A DNA stretch of 15,917 nt from Deltaproteobacteria bacterium (GTDB lineage Bacteria > Desulfobacterota > Syntrophia > Syntrophales > UBA2210): NCBI GenBank assembly GCA_016935935.1, contig JAFGPZ010000142.1, positions 1 through 15,917 on the forward strand. The letters are read 5' to 3'. This document shows positions 1 through 7,345 of this stretch, in pieces. The translations under genes were made by a program, and so were the position numbers. Within the stretch, counting starts at the first letter, position 1; the number at the start of each line of letters is the position of its first letter. The notes below the pieces were generated by a model. It saw nothing but the letters and a program-made list of their open reading frames with translations, searched no databases and had not been told where the DNA came from.

Positions 1-85
1 ACATAAGATTTGCCGTTATTATTTCAGAATCTACAATATTTTTCGGGCATCCCAGACTAACTACATATACCTTTTCTTTTTCCAA
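1..85 (-). CDS. rimO: RimO, ribosomal protein S12 methylthiotransferase (5' end only, cut by window edge)
   Basis: Only the first 28 codons are present. Reading leftwards from a TTG at 85-83, the translation contains VSLGCPKNIVDSE at about residues 9-21. This is the hallmark N-terminus of RimO, the radical SAM enzyme that methylthiolates an aspartate of ribosomal protein S12; the related tRNA enzyme MiaB normally has a TFGCQMN-type motif instead. C13 would be the first cysteine of the N-terminal (UPF0004) iron-sulfur cluster. The TTG lies one base after the ftsK stop (TAA, 89-87), so the two genes are almost certainly co-transcribed. The ribosome-binding site is weak: a GGAA about six bases upstream, formed by the last ftsK codons. 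The TTG start is the best choice by homology to the short RimO N-terminus, but it is not proven. The catalytic CxxxCxxC and TRAM domains lie outside the window. Confidence 0.85.
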   Translation of the reverse strand, partial: MEKEKVYVVSLGCPKNIVDSEIITANLM

Positions 86-86
86 A

Positions 87-2309
87 TTATTCCGGCAACT
101 TGTTTGCCAGTACCTTTCTCGGTTTTACTCCGTCCGAGGGGCCTACAACGCCTTCCGCTTCCATTCTCTCAATCATTCGAGCAGCCCTGTTGTACCCCAC
201 TTTCAGGTAACGCTGGACGAGAGATATCGAAGCCTGACCCAGATCGGTAACAAGTTCCACAGCCTCATCGTAGCGTTCATCAAAGTCTTCATCCGTCTTT
301 CCTTCCCTCGACTCGGGGCTGTACTGAGTTATGGATTCGTCGTAGCTGGGGGCGCTTTGCTTCCTTATAAATTCGGTTATCCTTTCTATTTCCTTGTCCG
401 ATACAAAGGCGCCGTGGATTCTCATCAATTTCGAACCGCCGGGGGGCACGTACAGCATGTCCCCGCTTCCAAGCAGCTTCTCCGCGCCAAGATAATCCAG
501 TATCGTGCGGGAGTCCACCTTTGACGAAACTTGAAAGGATATACGGATAGGGAAGTTGGCCTTGATCACTCCGGTAATAACATCGACGGAGGGCCTCTGC
601 GTGGCAAGAATGAGGTGAATGCCCGCTGCCCTTGCCATCTGCGCGAGGCGAGCCAGTGATTCTTCCACGTTTCTCTGGGCCACCATCATGAGGTCAGCCA
701 GTTCGTCGATAACGATGATGATATATGGCATTTTTTCGTGGACTATGGCAGTCTCGCCCAGATTATCGGGCGGAGAAACATCGCTTCCTTCACCTCCCCT
801 GGTTTTACCCCTTTTTTCCAGCAGCCTGTTATACCTCTCAATGCTCTTGACACCCAGTTCACTGATTGCCTTGTACCTGCGTTCCATTTCATCCACTGCC
901 CATTTGAGTACCTGGGAGGCCTTCTTGGGATTGACCACTACGGGATGCAGGAGATGAGGAATGCCTTCATAGGAGGAGAGTTCAAGCCTCTTGGGGTCTA
1001 TCATGATAAACTTGACGTCGTCAGGCTTAGCCCGGAAAAGGATGCTGCATATCATGGCATTGAGAGAAACGCTTTTTCCCGAACCGGTAGTTCCGGCAAT
1101 CAGAAGATGGGGCATTTTGGCGAGATCGGCAATCACCGGCCCGCCCACGATGTCTTTCCCCAGGCCTATAGCCAACTGGTACTTTGATTCCCTGAACTCT
1201 TCATTATCCAGCACATCCCTCAGGTGAACGGACGCCCTCACCTGGTTTGGAATCTCTATACCAATCACGGACTTACCAGGTATTGGCGCTACAATTCTGA
1301 CTCCCTGGGCCTTCATTGCCAGGGCCAGGTCGTCGGCGAGATTGGTTATACGGTTTATCTTCACGCCTGGCGCGGGCTCGAGTTCATACATGGTGATTAC
1401 AGGCCCCGGTTGCACCTCCATTACTTTGCCCTCTACGCCAAAATCAGCAAGTTTTTTCTCGAGGAGGCGCGCATTCATGACAAGACTTTCTCTGTTTATC
1501 TTCAGGTCCTTCACTTCGACCTTGTCCAGAACCGTCAATGGAGGAATTACAAAGGTGTCCCCCTGCGGCTCGAACTCGAAGGCAACCTGTTCAGATCTGG
1601 AAGGTTTTACCGCACTTTTAACCGTCAGCTTCTCGTCAATGCGTGGGGCGTCCGCTGAAACCTTAGTTTTTTTGTACGAGGTTATCTTTTTCTTTCTCTT
1701 GAAACGTTCCGCCCTTATCACAAGGAAGGACCTCAAAGCGCCGAGCATGCGGCCCGCTATTACTATTGTCCTTTTTATGAGAGATATGAGGGATATATCG
1801 AATGTGATGATCAGCGATACTGCGAGAACAACTATGAGAAGAATATATGTGCCAAAGTGGTTAAGATAGGAGTAGAGAAACTCTGTCGACAATACCCCCA
1901 GCGTCCCTCCCGGCTTAAGAGCATTCCCCGCAAGGGTGACTGTATTGTATGTCGCTGTAAGGACGGCCGACAGCGAAAAGGCGATACCCGCAAATCCTAT
2001 GATGGTGCCGGCATTGCACTTAAAGGAACTACTCAGGAACAATTTGAATGAGATGACAATTAAGAGAACTGGAAAGAGATAAGCGCTGAGACCGAAGAAC
2101 CCCAGCAGACCCGCGGAGACATAGGAACCTACGAAGCCTCCCATATTTTTTGTATGCGTTTTGTCCGACACAAAGTGTGTAAATGAGGGATCGGAAGAAC
2201 TGTAGGAAACAAGGCATAACAGGAGGAAAAGAGACAGCGCAAACAGTATAACGCCTGTTATCTCCATTGATTTCTTCTTTATTCTTTTCTCTGTATTCGC
2301 ATTTTTCAT
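87..2309 (-). CDS. ftsK: FtsK/SpoIIIE-type DNA translocase
   Basis: This is a 740-residue membrane-anchored DNA pump that clears chromosome ends from the closing septum and helps resolve dimers at dif. Residues about 17-180 hold several hydrophobic segments, with clear ones near 17-35, 65-92, 103-120 and 153-180. A short basic linker of roughly 60 residues follows (RFKRKKK near 202). The motor has Walker A GTTGSGKS (406-413) and Walker B IIIVIDELADLMM (530-542, D535/E536), then ATQRPSVDVITG (569-580). A winged-helix gamma domain sits at about 676-735 (DEAVELVTDLGQASISLVQR and following), the part that reads KOPS-like DNA and contacts XerD in studied members. The length is close to SpoIIIE and far below E. 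coli FtsK, because the linker is short. The ATG at 2309 overlaps the uppP stop as ATGA, implying translational coupling. rimO follows immediately. Confidence 0.96.
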   Translation of the reverse strand: MKNANTEKRIKKKSMEITGVILFALSLFLLLCLVSYSSSDPSFTHFVSDKTHTKNMGGFVGSYVSAGLLGFFGLSAYLFPVLLIVISFKLFLSSSFKCNAGTIIGFAGIAFSLSAVLTATYNTVTLAGNALKPGGTLGVLSTEFLYSYLNHFGTYILLIVVLAVSLIITFDISLISLIKRTIVIAGRMLGALRSFLVIRAERFKRKKKITSYKKTKVSADAPRIDEKLTVKSAVKPSRSEQVAFEFEPQGDTFVIPPLTVLDKVEVKDLKINRESLVMNARLLEKKLADFGVEGKVMEVQPGPVITMYELEPAPGVKINRITNLADDLALAMKAQGVRIVAPIPGKSVIGIEIPNQVRASVHLRDVLDNEEFRESKYQLAIGLGKDIVGGPVIADLAKMPHLLIAGTTGSGKSVSLNAMICSILFRAKPDDVKFIMIDPKRLELSSYEGIPHLLHPVVVNPKKASQVLKWAVDEMERRYKAISELGVKSIERYNRLLEKRGKTRGGEGSDVSPPDNLGETAIVHEKMPYIIIVIDELADLMMVAQRNVEESLARLAQMARAAGIHLILATQRPSVDVITGVIKANFPIRISFQVSSKVDSRTILDYLGAEKLLGSGDMLYVPPGGSKLMRIHGAFVSDKEIERITEFIRKQSAPSYDESITQYSPESREGKTDEDFDERYDEAVELVTDLGQASISLVQRYLKVGYNRAARMIERMEAEGVVGPSDGVKPRKVLANKLPE

Positions 2310-3136
2310 GGCACTAATTTAATTATAAGTGTTGAGACTCCCAAAACCCAGCAGTAAATTGCAAATATACTCAATCTCCTCTTTTTTATGATGAAAAACA
2401 AAAGCTTAAGCGTCATAAAACCCGTTATTAACGCGGCAATTGTCCCTGCCAGATAGATAACAATTTCACCGGGAGAAACCTGAGAAATATATTTCAATTC
2501 AAAAAGAGTGGCGCCCATAATGGCCGGCACTGAAAGGAGAAATGAAAATCTCGCCGCCGTTTCTCCATCCAGACCCCTGAAAATACCAAAGGCAATAGTG
2601 GAACCGGACCGCGACAAACCAGGCATAAGGGCCGCTGCCTGAACAATCCCTATTATTATGCTGTCATAGACATTCAGTTCCTTTTCGCCCCGCGGCGTAT
2701 TTTTTACCCTGTCAGACAAGAAGAGTAGCCCTCCCGTCACAAGAAGCATCGGCGCCACGATCTCCGGCTGCTCAAAAAATCCGTGTATGTGATCTTTGAA
2801 CACGAACCCTATTGCGCCGGTGAAGACAGTTGCCACACATATTAAGAGGGCCATCTTTCTCTTTACAGGGACAAGACTCATATCGCAGTCGAATCCCCAC
2901 TTTTTATGCCAGCTCTCAGGGAGAAGGGCTTTTAGTATCTCATAAATCTCTCTCCTGAGAAAAAAAATCACGGCAAGAAGCGTTCCAAAATGTAGCATTA
3001 CATCAAAGAGAACACCCGGTTGCTGAAACCCCTCGATAAAGCTCTGAACCAGGACGAGGTGACCGGAGCTGCTGACAGGGAGAAATTCCGTCAATCCCTG
3101 GACTATGCCAAGCATTATTACTTCCTGAAAACCCAA
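2306..3136 (-). CDS. uppP: Undecaprenyl-diphosphatase UppP (BacA family)
   Basis: This 276-residue integral membrane enzyme removes a phosphate from undecaprenyl diphosphate, recycling the lipid carrier for peptidoglycan and other envelope polymers; overexpression gives bacitracin resistance in studied species. Both BacA signatures are visible: QGLTEFLPVSSSGH (13-26, with the Q/ExxxE motif and a conserved His) and PGLSRSGST (172-180, R176) preceded by Q166. Roughly eight hydrophobic segments fill the rest. The start is TTG at 3136, preceded by GAGGGG (3145-3150) eight bases upstream inside the plsC tail. This gives the usual short lead-in before the first motif. An ATG at codon 8 (with AGGAAG upstream) is possible but would cut into the first helix. 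It is three bases from plsC and overlaps ftsK by four bases, so it sits in the middle of a compact operon. Confidence 0.95.
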   Translation of the reverse strand: MGFQEVIMLGIVQGLTEFLPVSSSGHLVLVQSFIEGFQQPGVLFDVMLHFGTLLAVIFFLRREIYEILKALLPESWHKKWGFDCDMSLVPVKRKMALLICVATVFTGAIGFVFKDHIHGFFEQPEIVAPMLLVTGGLLFLSDRVKNTPRGEKELNVYDSIIIGIVQAAALMPGLSRSGSTIAFGIFRGLDGETAARFSFLLSVPAIMGATLFELKYISQVSPGEIVIYLAGTIAALITGFMTLKLLFFIIKKRRLSIFAIYCWVLGVSTLIIKLVP

Positions 3137-3139
3137 TAA

Positions 3140-3874
3140 TTATTCCCCTCTTCCGTCCTGATCACCCCTGTATCTAAGGTAGTTTTCCAATATGACATCG
3201 CGCACATCTTTTACCAGATCGTCGCGCCTGTCAAGGTTGTAGTTCCTGACATCTATCGGCTCAGCTATAATTATCTTAACGTTGCTCGGCCTGATTCGAA
3301 GCGATCTTCTCGGCATAATTTCCCGGCTTCCCACTATGGAATAGGGAATAATGTGAACACCCGACTGAATCGCCAGATAAAACAGTCCCTTCTTAAAGGG
3401 CCTGAGTTTTCCGTCCCTGCTCCTTGTTCCTTCGGGAAAGGTCATCAGCGATTTGCCCTTTTTAACCTGCAGGGCGGCTTCATCAAGGCTCTTTAAAGCG
3501 CTCTCCCGATTCTGTCTGTCAATCTCGATATAGTCAGCCTTTCTCATCGCTGCCCCGAATGCAGGAATAGCAAAGAGTTCCTTCTTTGCGATCCAGCGGA
3601 ACTGCCCCGGAATGTGGGCAAGGGCAAGTAGAATGTCAAAATTGCTCTGGTGATTTGCCATAAATATGTGGGGCCCTGAGGTGGGGATATTATCACATCC
3701 AATTACATCGGCCTTTACCCCGCTTATAAAGAGCAACATCTTCGCCCAGAGATTTGCAACCCTGTGAACCGTATTTGCACCGTATTGCATGAGGGGAAAC
3801 AGAATTATAATCATAGAGACAATAAACGCGGTAATGGCAACCCCCAGTATTAACAACAGTGAAGAACGTATCAT
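3140..3874 (-). CDS. plsC: 1-acyl-sn-glycerol-3-phosphate acyltransferase (PlsC family)
   Basis: This 244-residue membrane-associated acyltransferase is expected to convert lysophosphatidic acid to phosphatidic acid, the second acylation in phospholipid synthesis. The N-terminus (about 5-30) is hydrophobic and likely an anchor. The catalytic NHxxxxD motif appears as NHQSNFD (74-80; H75 and D80), followed by the substrate-binding FPEGTRSR (146-153) and IPYSIVGSREIMP (176-188), the usual PlsC block order. Its length is normal. The ATG at 3874 has AAGGAG eight bases upstream. It appears to be the first gene of the plsC-uppP-ftsK-rimO run, with the promoter in the divergent gap to the right. The order fits a membrane-lipid and envelope theme. 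PlsC-domain proteins can use other acceptors, so exact substrate specificity is inferred. Confidence 0.92.
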   Translation of the reverse strand: MIRSSLLLILGVAITAFIVSMIIILFPLMQYGANTVHRVANLWAKMLLFISGVKADVIGCDNIPTSGPHIFMANHQSNFDILLALAHIPGQFRWIAKKELFAIPAFGAAMRKADYIEIDRQNRESALKSLDEAALQVKKGKSLMTFPEGTRSRDGKLRPFKKGLFYLAIQSGVHIIPYSIVGSREIMPRRSLRIRPSNVKIIIAEPIDVRNYNLDRRDDLVKDVRDVILENYLRYRGDQDGRGE

Positions 3875-4168
3875 TAAGCCGTCTCCTTGCTTTGAAACCT
3901 GACATTACCGATATCTCTACTTAATATCAGAGGTGAAGTCAACAAGGAATTACAAGAGTACTCACTGTGCATGAAATTCGCACACCGCACCTCCTTGAGG
4001 CAATTTTTTGACTGGCCCGCAAATAAGGCCATTCATACTGCGAATTCCAATCATTGTAAAAACTTTGTTGTAATAGTACACTGGATTAACAATTAGAATC
4101 ATGGTAGGAGGTGGAATCATTAGCCTCTTTCCTCTAGAGAAGTGTGCAGGACTTCAAGGAAAGATTAC
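3875..4168. other. Divergent intergenic region between plsC and the DHH gene
   Basis: About 290 bases without a recognisable conserved protein, expected to hold the promoters of both divergent genes. On the plus strand TTGACT (4008-4013) is a good -35 box, but only a poor -10 (ATTCAT, 4031-4036) lies 17 bases on. An alternative pair further down (TTCCAA 4045-4050, TGTAAT 4069-4074) is also weak. On the minus strand, TTGACT about 60 bases ahead of plsC lacks a convincing -10. A small inverted repeat TGTGC/GCACA spans 3966-3984. The region also carries two oppositely oriented SD-like sequences that are complementary to each other (3988-3995 and 4106-4113), described separately. I cannot assign a definite promoter or known RNA family. 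Confidence 0.5.
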
Positions 4169-4172
4169 ATGA
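4101..4172 (+). CDS. Possible 23-codon leader ORF upstream of the DHH gene
   Basis: An ATG at 4101 opens a 23-codon frame (begins MVGGG, ends GKIT) whose TGA (4170-4172) overlaps the preferred ATG of the DHH gene (4169-4171) in an ATGA junction, as in translationally coupled pairs. Against it, no ribosome-binding site precedes the ATG, and the strong SD-like UAGGAGGUG falls inside codons 2-5. If that SD is used, initiation would need a non-standard codon such as ATT at 4119, which is in the same frame. The peptide resembles no family I know. It may be a regulatory leader or chance. Confidence 0.2.
   Translation: MVGGGIISLFPLEKCAGLQGKIT
4105..4113 (+). promoter_or_regulatory. Orphan strong Shine-Dalgarno-like sequence
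   Basis: TAGGAGGTG is a near-perfect match to the complement of the 16S rRNA 3' end, but no standard start codon lies 5-10 bases downstream; ATC and ATT are found there. The nearest annotated start (ATG 4169) has its own AAGGA at 4156-4160. It could serve an unusual start, recruit ribosomes, or be the base-pairing partner of CACCTCCT at 3988-3995. Confidence 0.35.
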
Positions 4173-5266
4173 AAGGGCGCTCAACCTGCCGTACGATGGA
4201 TAACGACGAAAAAATAAAAAAATTGCTCCAGGTCTGCGATGGCAAATCGCAGTTGCTGATTGTTCCTCACAACCACCCCGACCCCGATGCCTTGGCCAGT
4301 GGATGGGCACTACAGCACCTGCTGGAACAGAAAATTCAGATACCTTCAACCTTAGCCTACGTCGGTATCCTGGGGCGTGAAGAAAACCAGGCCTTTAAGA
4401 GCAAGCTAAGGATCAAGGCAGTCGGGCTGCGTTCCTCGCATTTCAAGGGATCACCCTCTGTTGCCCTTGTTGACTGCCAGCCTAAAGGTGGAAACGTGAC
4501 ACTGCCCACACGTGTAGAACCCCTGATCGTAATCGACCATCATCCCCGCCTCAAATCAACCAAGGCCCCTTTCACAGATATACAGCCCGATTGCGGCGCT
4601 ACCGCAACCATTATGGTCGAATACCTTCGTGCCGCCCAGGTTTCCATCCCTCCACTTCTGGCCACAGCTCTTTACTACGCCCTGATCTCCGAAACCCAGC
4701 ACCTGGGAAGAGATGTTACCGACCGGGACATACTGGCCTCAACCTATCTTTTCCCCTTAGCACGACACAGGCTTCTTTCCCGAATCGAACACCCGGCGCA
4801 GAACCGGGAATATTTTCAGCAGCTTTACCAGGCACTGGGCAAAACCTTTACCTATAAAACACTTATCGGCGCCCGTCTCGACGATGTCTGTTACCCGAAC
4901 TTTGTGGCCCAGTTGGCCGATCTTCTGGTCTCGCTCCGTCGGGCCACCTGGTGTTTTGTCACAGGACGTTACCAGCAGTCGCTCCATATCTCGCTTCGCA
5001 CCACCCACACCAGGGCCCGAGCGGGAAAGCTTCTGAGGAAGGTTATAGGAAAGTTGGGCAAGGCGGGTGGGCACGAAATGATCGCCGGGGGTCAGATCAA
5101 TATCTCAGGTATGACAGCCGGGGAGATAAACGCCCTTGAGGAAACCATCTTCAAAAGGCTCTTCAAGGAGCTTGGGCTTCCGGAGGACCTCACTCCAACT
5201 CATCTGGTCGACCCCAACGCCGGCCATCATTTCACAGGCAACAACGCTACACTTAAAAAAGATTAG
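4169..5266 (+). CDS. DHH/DHHA1-family phosphoesterase (NrnA-like)
   Basis: A 365-residue protein of the RecJ-like DHH superfamily, cytosolic and manganese-dependent in studied members. NrnA-type relatives degrade very short RNA and dephosphorylate pAp; others cleave cyclic dinucleotides, so the substrate here is inferred only as a small nucleotide or oligonucleotide. The metal motifs are complete: HNHPDPDA (34-41), a motif II aspartate in ALVDCQP (D102), DHH (123-125), and a motif IV region TQHLGRDVTD. The C-terminal DHHA1 domain has GGHEMIAGGQI (300-310). I chose ATG 4169 because AAGGA (4156-4160) sits eight bases upstream. A GTG at 4142 gives nine extra residues without an SD, and ATG 4196 also lacks one. 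It is the only plus-strand gene here and stands alone, ending tail to tail with the ABC exporter operon. Confidence 0.88.
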   Translation: MKGRSTCRTMDNDEKIKKLLQVCDGKSQLLIVPHNHPDPDALASGWALQHLLEQKIQIPSTLAYVGILGREENQAFKSKLRIKAVGLRSSHFKGSPSVALVDCQPKGGNVTLPTRVEPLIVIDHHPRLKSTKAPFTDIQPDCGATATIMVEYLRAAQVSIPPLLATALYYALISETQHLGRDVTDRDILASTYLFPLARHRLLSRIEHPAQNREYFQQLYQALGKTFTYKTLIGARLDDVCYPNFVAQLADLLVSLRRATWCFVTGRYQQSLHISLRTTHTRARAGKLLRKVIGKLGKAGGHEMIAGGQINISGMTAGEINALEETIFKRLFKELGLPEDLTPTHLVDPNAGHHFTGNNATLKKD

Positions 5267-5300
5267 TAAAAATATGGGCGTAAATCCATATATAAAGTCG

Positions 5301-5326
5301 GTTTCATTCGTTGAAACAGTCTTTTT
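5301..5326 (+). terminator. Probable weak intrinsic terminator after the DHH gene
   Basis: GTTTCA (5301-5306) and TGAAAC (5312-5317) form a six-pair stem with loop TTCGT, followed after three bases by CTTTTT (5321-5326). It lies 35 bases after the DHH stop, in the convergent gap. The stem is AT-rich and short, so termination strength is doubtful. On the opposite strand the same hairpin lacks a good U-tract. Confidence 0.45.
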
Positions 5327-5371
5327 GAATAAATATCAGATGGGACAACCTGAGTCAAACACCAGTGATCC

Positions 5372-7345
5372 TTACCCCTGCAACTCTTGCAGCCGATAGT
5401 AGAATCCTCTTCGAGTAATCAGTTCGCTATGGGTACCTGTCTCGACGATCCTCCCTTCGCGGAGCACTATAATTCGATCCGCTATGCGGGCTGTGCTTAG
5501 ACGATGGGCAATAATAATGGCCATGCGGTTTTGTGTCAGGTTGAACAGGGCGTTCTGTATCCTCTCCTCGGTCTCCGAATCTATGTAAGATGTGGCTTCA
5601 TCGAATATAATCAACTGGGGATTGTGAGCCAGCGCCCGCGCTATGGAGAGCAACTGCCTTTCGCCACTGGATAAGGAGGAACCTCCTTCCATCATCTCCG
5701 TTTCCAATCCCCTGGAGAGTCGATCAATAAAGGTCTTGCAGTAGGATGTCTCCAGGATGGCATCAATTTCTTCCTCACCCGCCTCTTCTCTTCCCGCGAA
5801 TATATTGTCCCGTATGGTATTGGAAAATACGAAGGGGTCCTGCATGACGATGGCAATCTTGCTCCGCAATTGTGCCACACTGAATCTGCGGATGTCCGTT
5901 CCGTTCATTGATATGGTCCCTGCATCGGGGTCATAGAAACGGGTGATAAGATTGACCAGTGTTGTCTTTCCCGCACCGGTGGGCCCGACGACGGCTATCG
6001 TCTCGTTGGCGCCAATGGAAAAGGAAACGTCATAGAGAATGGTTTCGCCGGCTACGTAGGAAAAGGATACCCTGTCAAAGGCGAGCGATTCTATTCCTTT
6101 CGGGGTATCCTTCCGATCCTCTTGCACCGCCTCTGGAAGGACATCACCTTCATCGAGAATCAGGAATATCCGTTCCGCCGACGAGAAGGCATTCAGGGCG
6201 ATGTTGTATTTTTCTGCCATGTCTCGAATGGGTCTGAAGAACATCTTGAGGTAGGATATGAAGACCACCAGCGTCCCCAGCGTAATACGTTCGGAAAGCA
6301 GGCTGCCGCCGCCATAGAAGATGACAATGGCCAGGGCGATGGAACTTATCAGTTCGATGAGGGGCATAAAGATGGCAAAGACGGTTATCTGCTCCATCGC
6401 AGCTTCGTAGTATTCCCTGTTGGTGCCTTTGAATTTCAGATAGTTTGCCTTCGCCTGATTGAAGATCTGTATCACCTGCATCCCGCCGATAGTCTCCGAG
6501 AATTTGGAATTGATTTCAGCTATCTTGACGCGGAGTGTCCGGAAGGCACCTCGTGCCACTCGCGAAAAGCGATAAGCTGTATAGAAAACAAGCGGGAAAA
6601 GGAGATAGACGTAGAGAGAGAGGCGCCAGTCGATGGAAAAGAGGACGACGGTGATTCCAACAATGAGAAAGATGTCTTTGATGACGAAGACGACGACAGA
6701 GGTAAACATCTCGTGCATATTTTGCGTGTCGTTGGTAACACGCGTCACAAGTCTCCCAACGGGATTTTTGGTAAAGAATCGTACGGCGAGACCCTGGATG
6801 TGCGAGAAGAGTTGCATACGCAGATCGTGCATCATCCTCTGACCGGTAAACTCCATGATCAGTATCTGCGCGGTGGTCAGAAGAAAGGTAACAATGATCA
6901 GGATTATCAGAGCGGCGACGGCATATGAGATACCCTTAATATTATCGCTTCGAAGTTGTGCGATAACTTCGCGAGGGAGCTTCTCCAGGTCTTCATAGAG
7001 TATGATAAAGGCATTGCCATCGCTCTTGATGATATCCGGATAGGCACTGATGACACGCCTTAATTCCGGATCGGATTGGCCAACTTTCAGATATCTGCTC
7101 TGCTTGTTTTTATCTTCTACAAGGATCGTTTCCCGGGGAACAATATAGCTGTCGATGGCAGTTTTCGTCACATAGGGAATGGCAAGTTCCGCCACCGTAA
7201 TTATCATAATCAGAATGAGCGCTAAGGAAAGGAGTCGACGATAGGGTCTTACATAGGGAAAGAGCCGCTTTAACAGTCCCAAATCGCGGGTCCTTACCAG
7301 TTTTTTTTCCTCAAAAATATTCTTGCCTTCAGTCATAGTAGTCAT
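5372..7345 (-). CDS. ABC exporter half-transporter, consensus Walker B (BmrD-like, heterodimer partner)
   Basis: A 657-residue type-I exporter half: a membrane domain (about 35-370, six helices expected) fused to an ATPase domain. It has Walker A GPTGAGKT (454-461), Q-loop Q502, Walker B LIIFDE with catalytic E583, and H-loop H614. The signature is LSSGE (558-562) rather than LSGGQ. Between helices 1 and 2 (about 68-138) is an unusual hydrophilic insert, probably outside the membrane; an extra extracytoplasmic region of this sort is known in BmrD of Bacillus (673 residues) but not in its partner BmrC (585). It overlaps the upstream half-transporter by four bases (ATGA). Together they should form a heterodimeric drug or lipid exporter. 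The substrate cannot be told from sequence. M4 is an alternative start. Confidence 0.92.
   Translation of the reverse strand: MTTMTEGKNIFEEKKLVRTRDLGLLKRLFPYVRPYRRLLSLALILIMIITVAELAIPYVTKTAIDSYIVPRETILVEDKNKQSRYLKVGQSDPELRRVISAYPDIIKSDGNAFIILYEDLEKLPREVIAQLRSDNIKGISYAVAALIILIIVTFLLTTAQILIMEFTGQRMMHDLRMQLFSHIQGLAVRFFTKNPVGRLVTRVTNDTQNMHEMFTSVVVFVIKDIFLIVGITVVLFSIDWRLSLYVYLLFPLVFYTAYRFSRVARGAFRTLRVKIAEINSKFSETIGGMQVIQIFNQAKANYLKFKGTNREYYEAAMEQITVFAIFMPLIELISSIALAIVIFYGGGSLLSERITLGTLVVFISYLKMFFRPIRDMAEKYNIALNAFSSAERIFLILDEGDVLPEAVQEDRKDTPKGIESLAFDRVSFSYVAGETILYDVSFSIGANETIAVVGPTGAGKTTLVNLITRFYDPDAGTISMNGTDIRRFSVAQLRSKIAIVMQDPFVFSNTIRDNIFAGREEAGEEEIDAILETSYCKTFIDRLSRGLETEMMEGGSSLSSGERQLLSIARALAHNPQLIIFDEATSYIDSETEERIQNALFNLTQNRMAIIIAHRLSTARIADRIIVLREGRIVETGTHSELITRRGFYYRLQELQG

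Noticed and set aside
738..1869. Overlapping plus-strand frames of 144-175 codons across ftsK
   Set aside because: Shadows of the ftsK coding strand; the minus-strand frame holds Walker A, Walker B and the gamma domain.
4142..4168. GTG 4142 as the start of the DHH protein
   Set aside because: No ribosome-binding site precedes it, while ATG 4169 has AAGGA at ideal spacing, and the nine extra residues do not look like part of the domain.
6122..6928. 268-codon open frame on the plus strand
   Set aside because: Fully antisense to the 657-residue ABC exporter half; its translation is rich in charged residues with no recognisable domain, while the minus strand encodes all ABC motifs.
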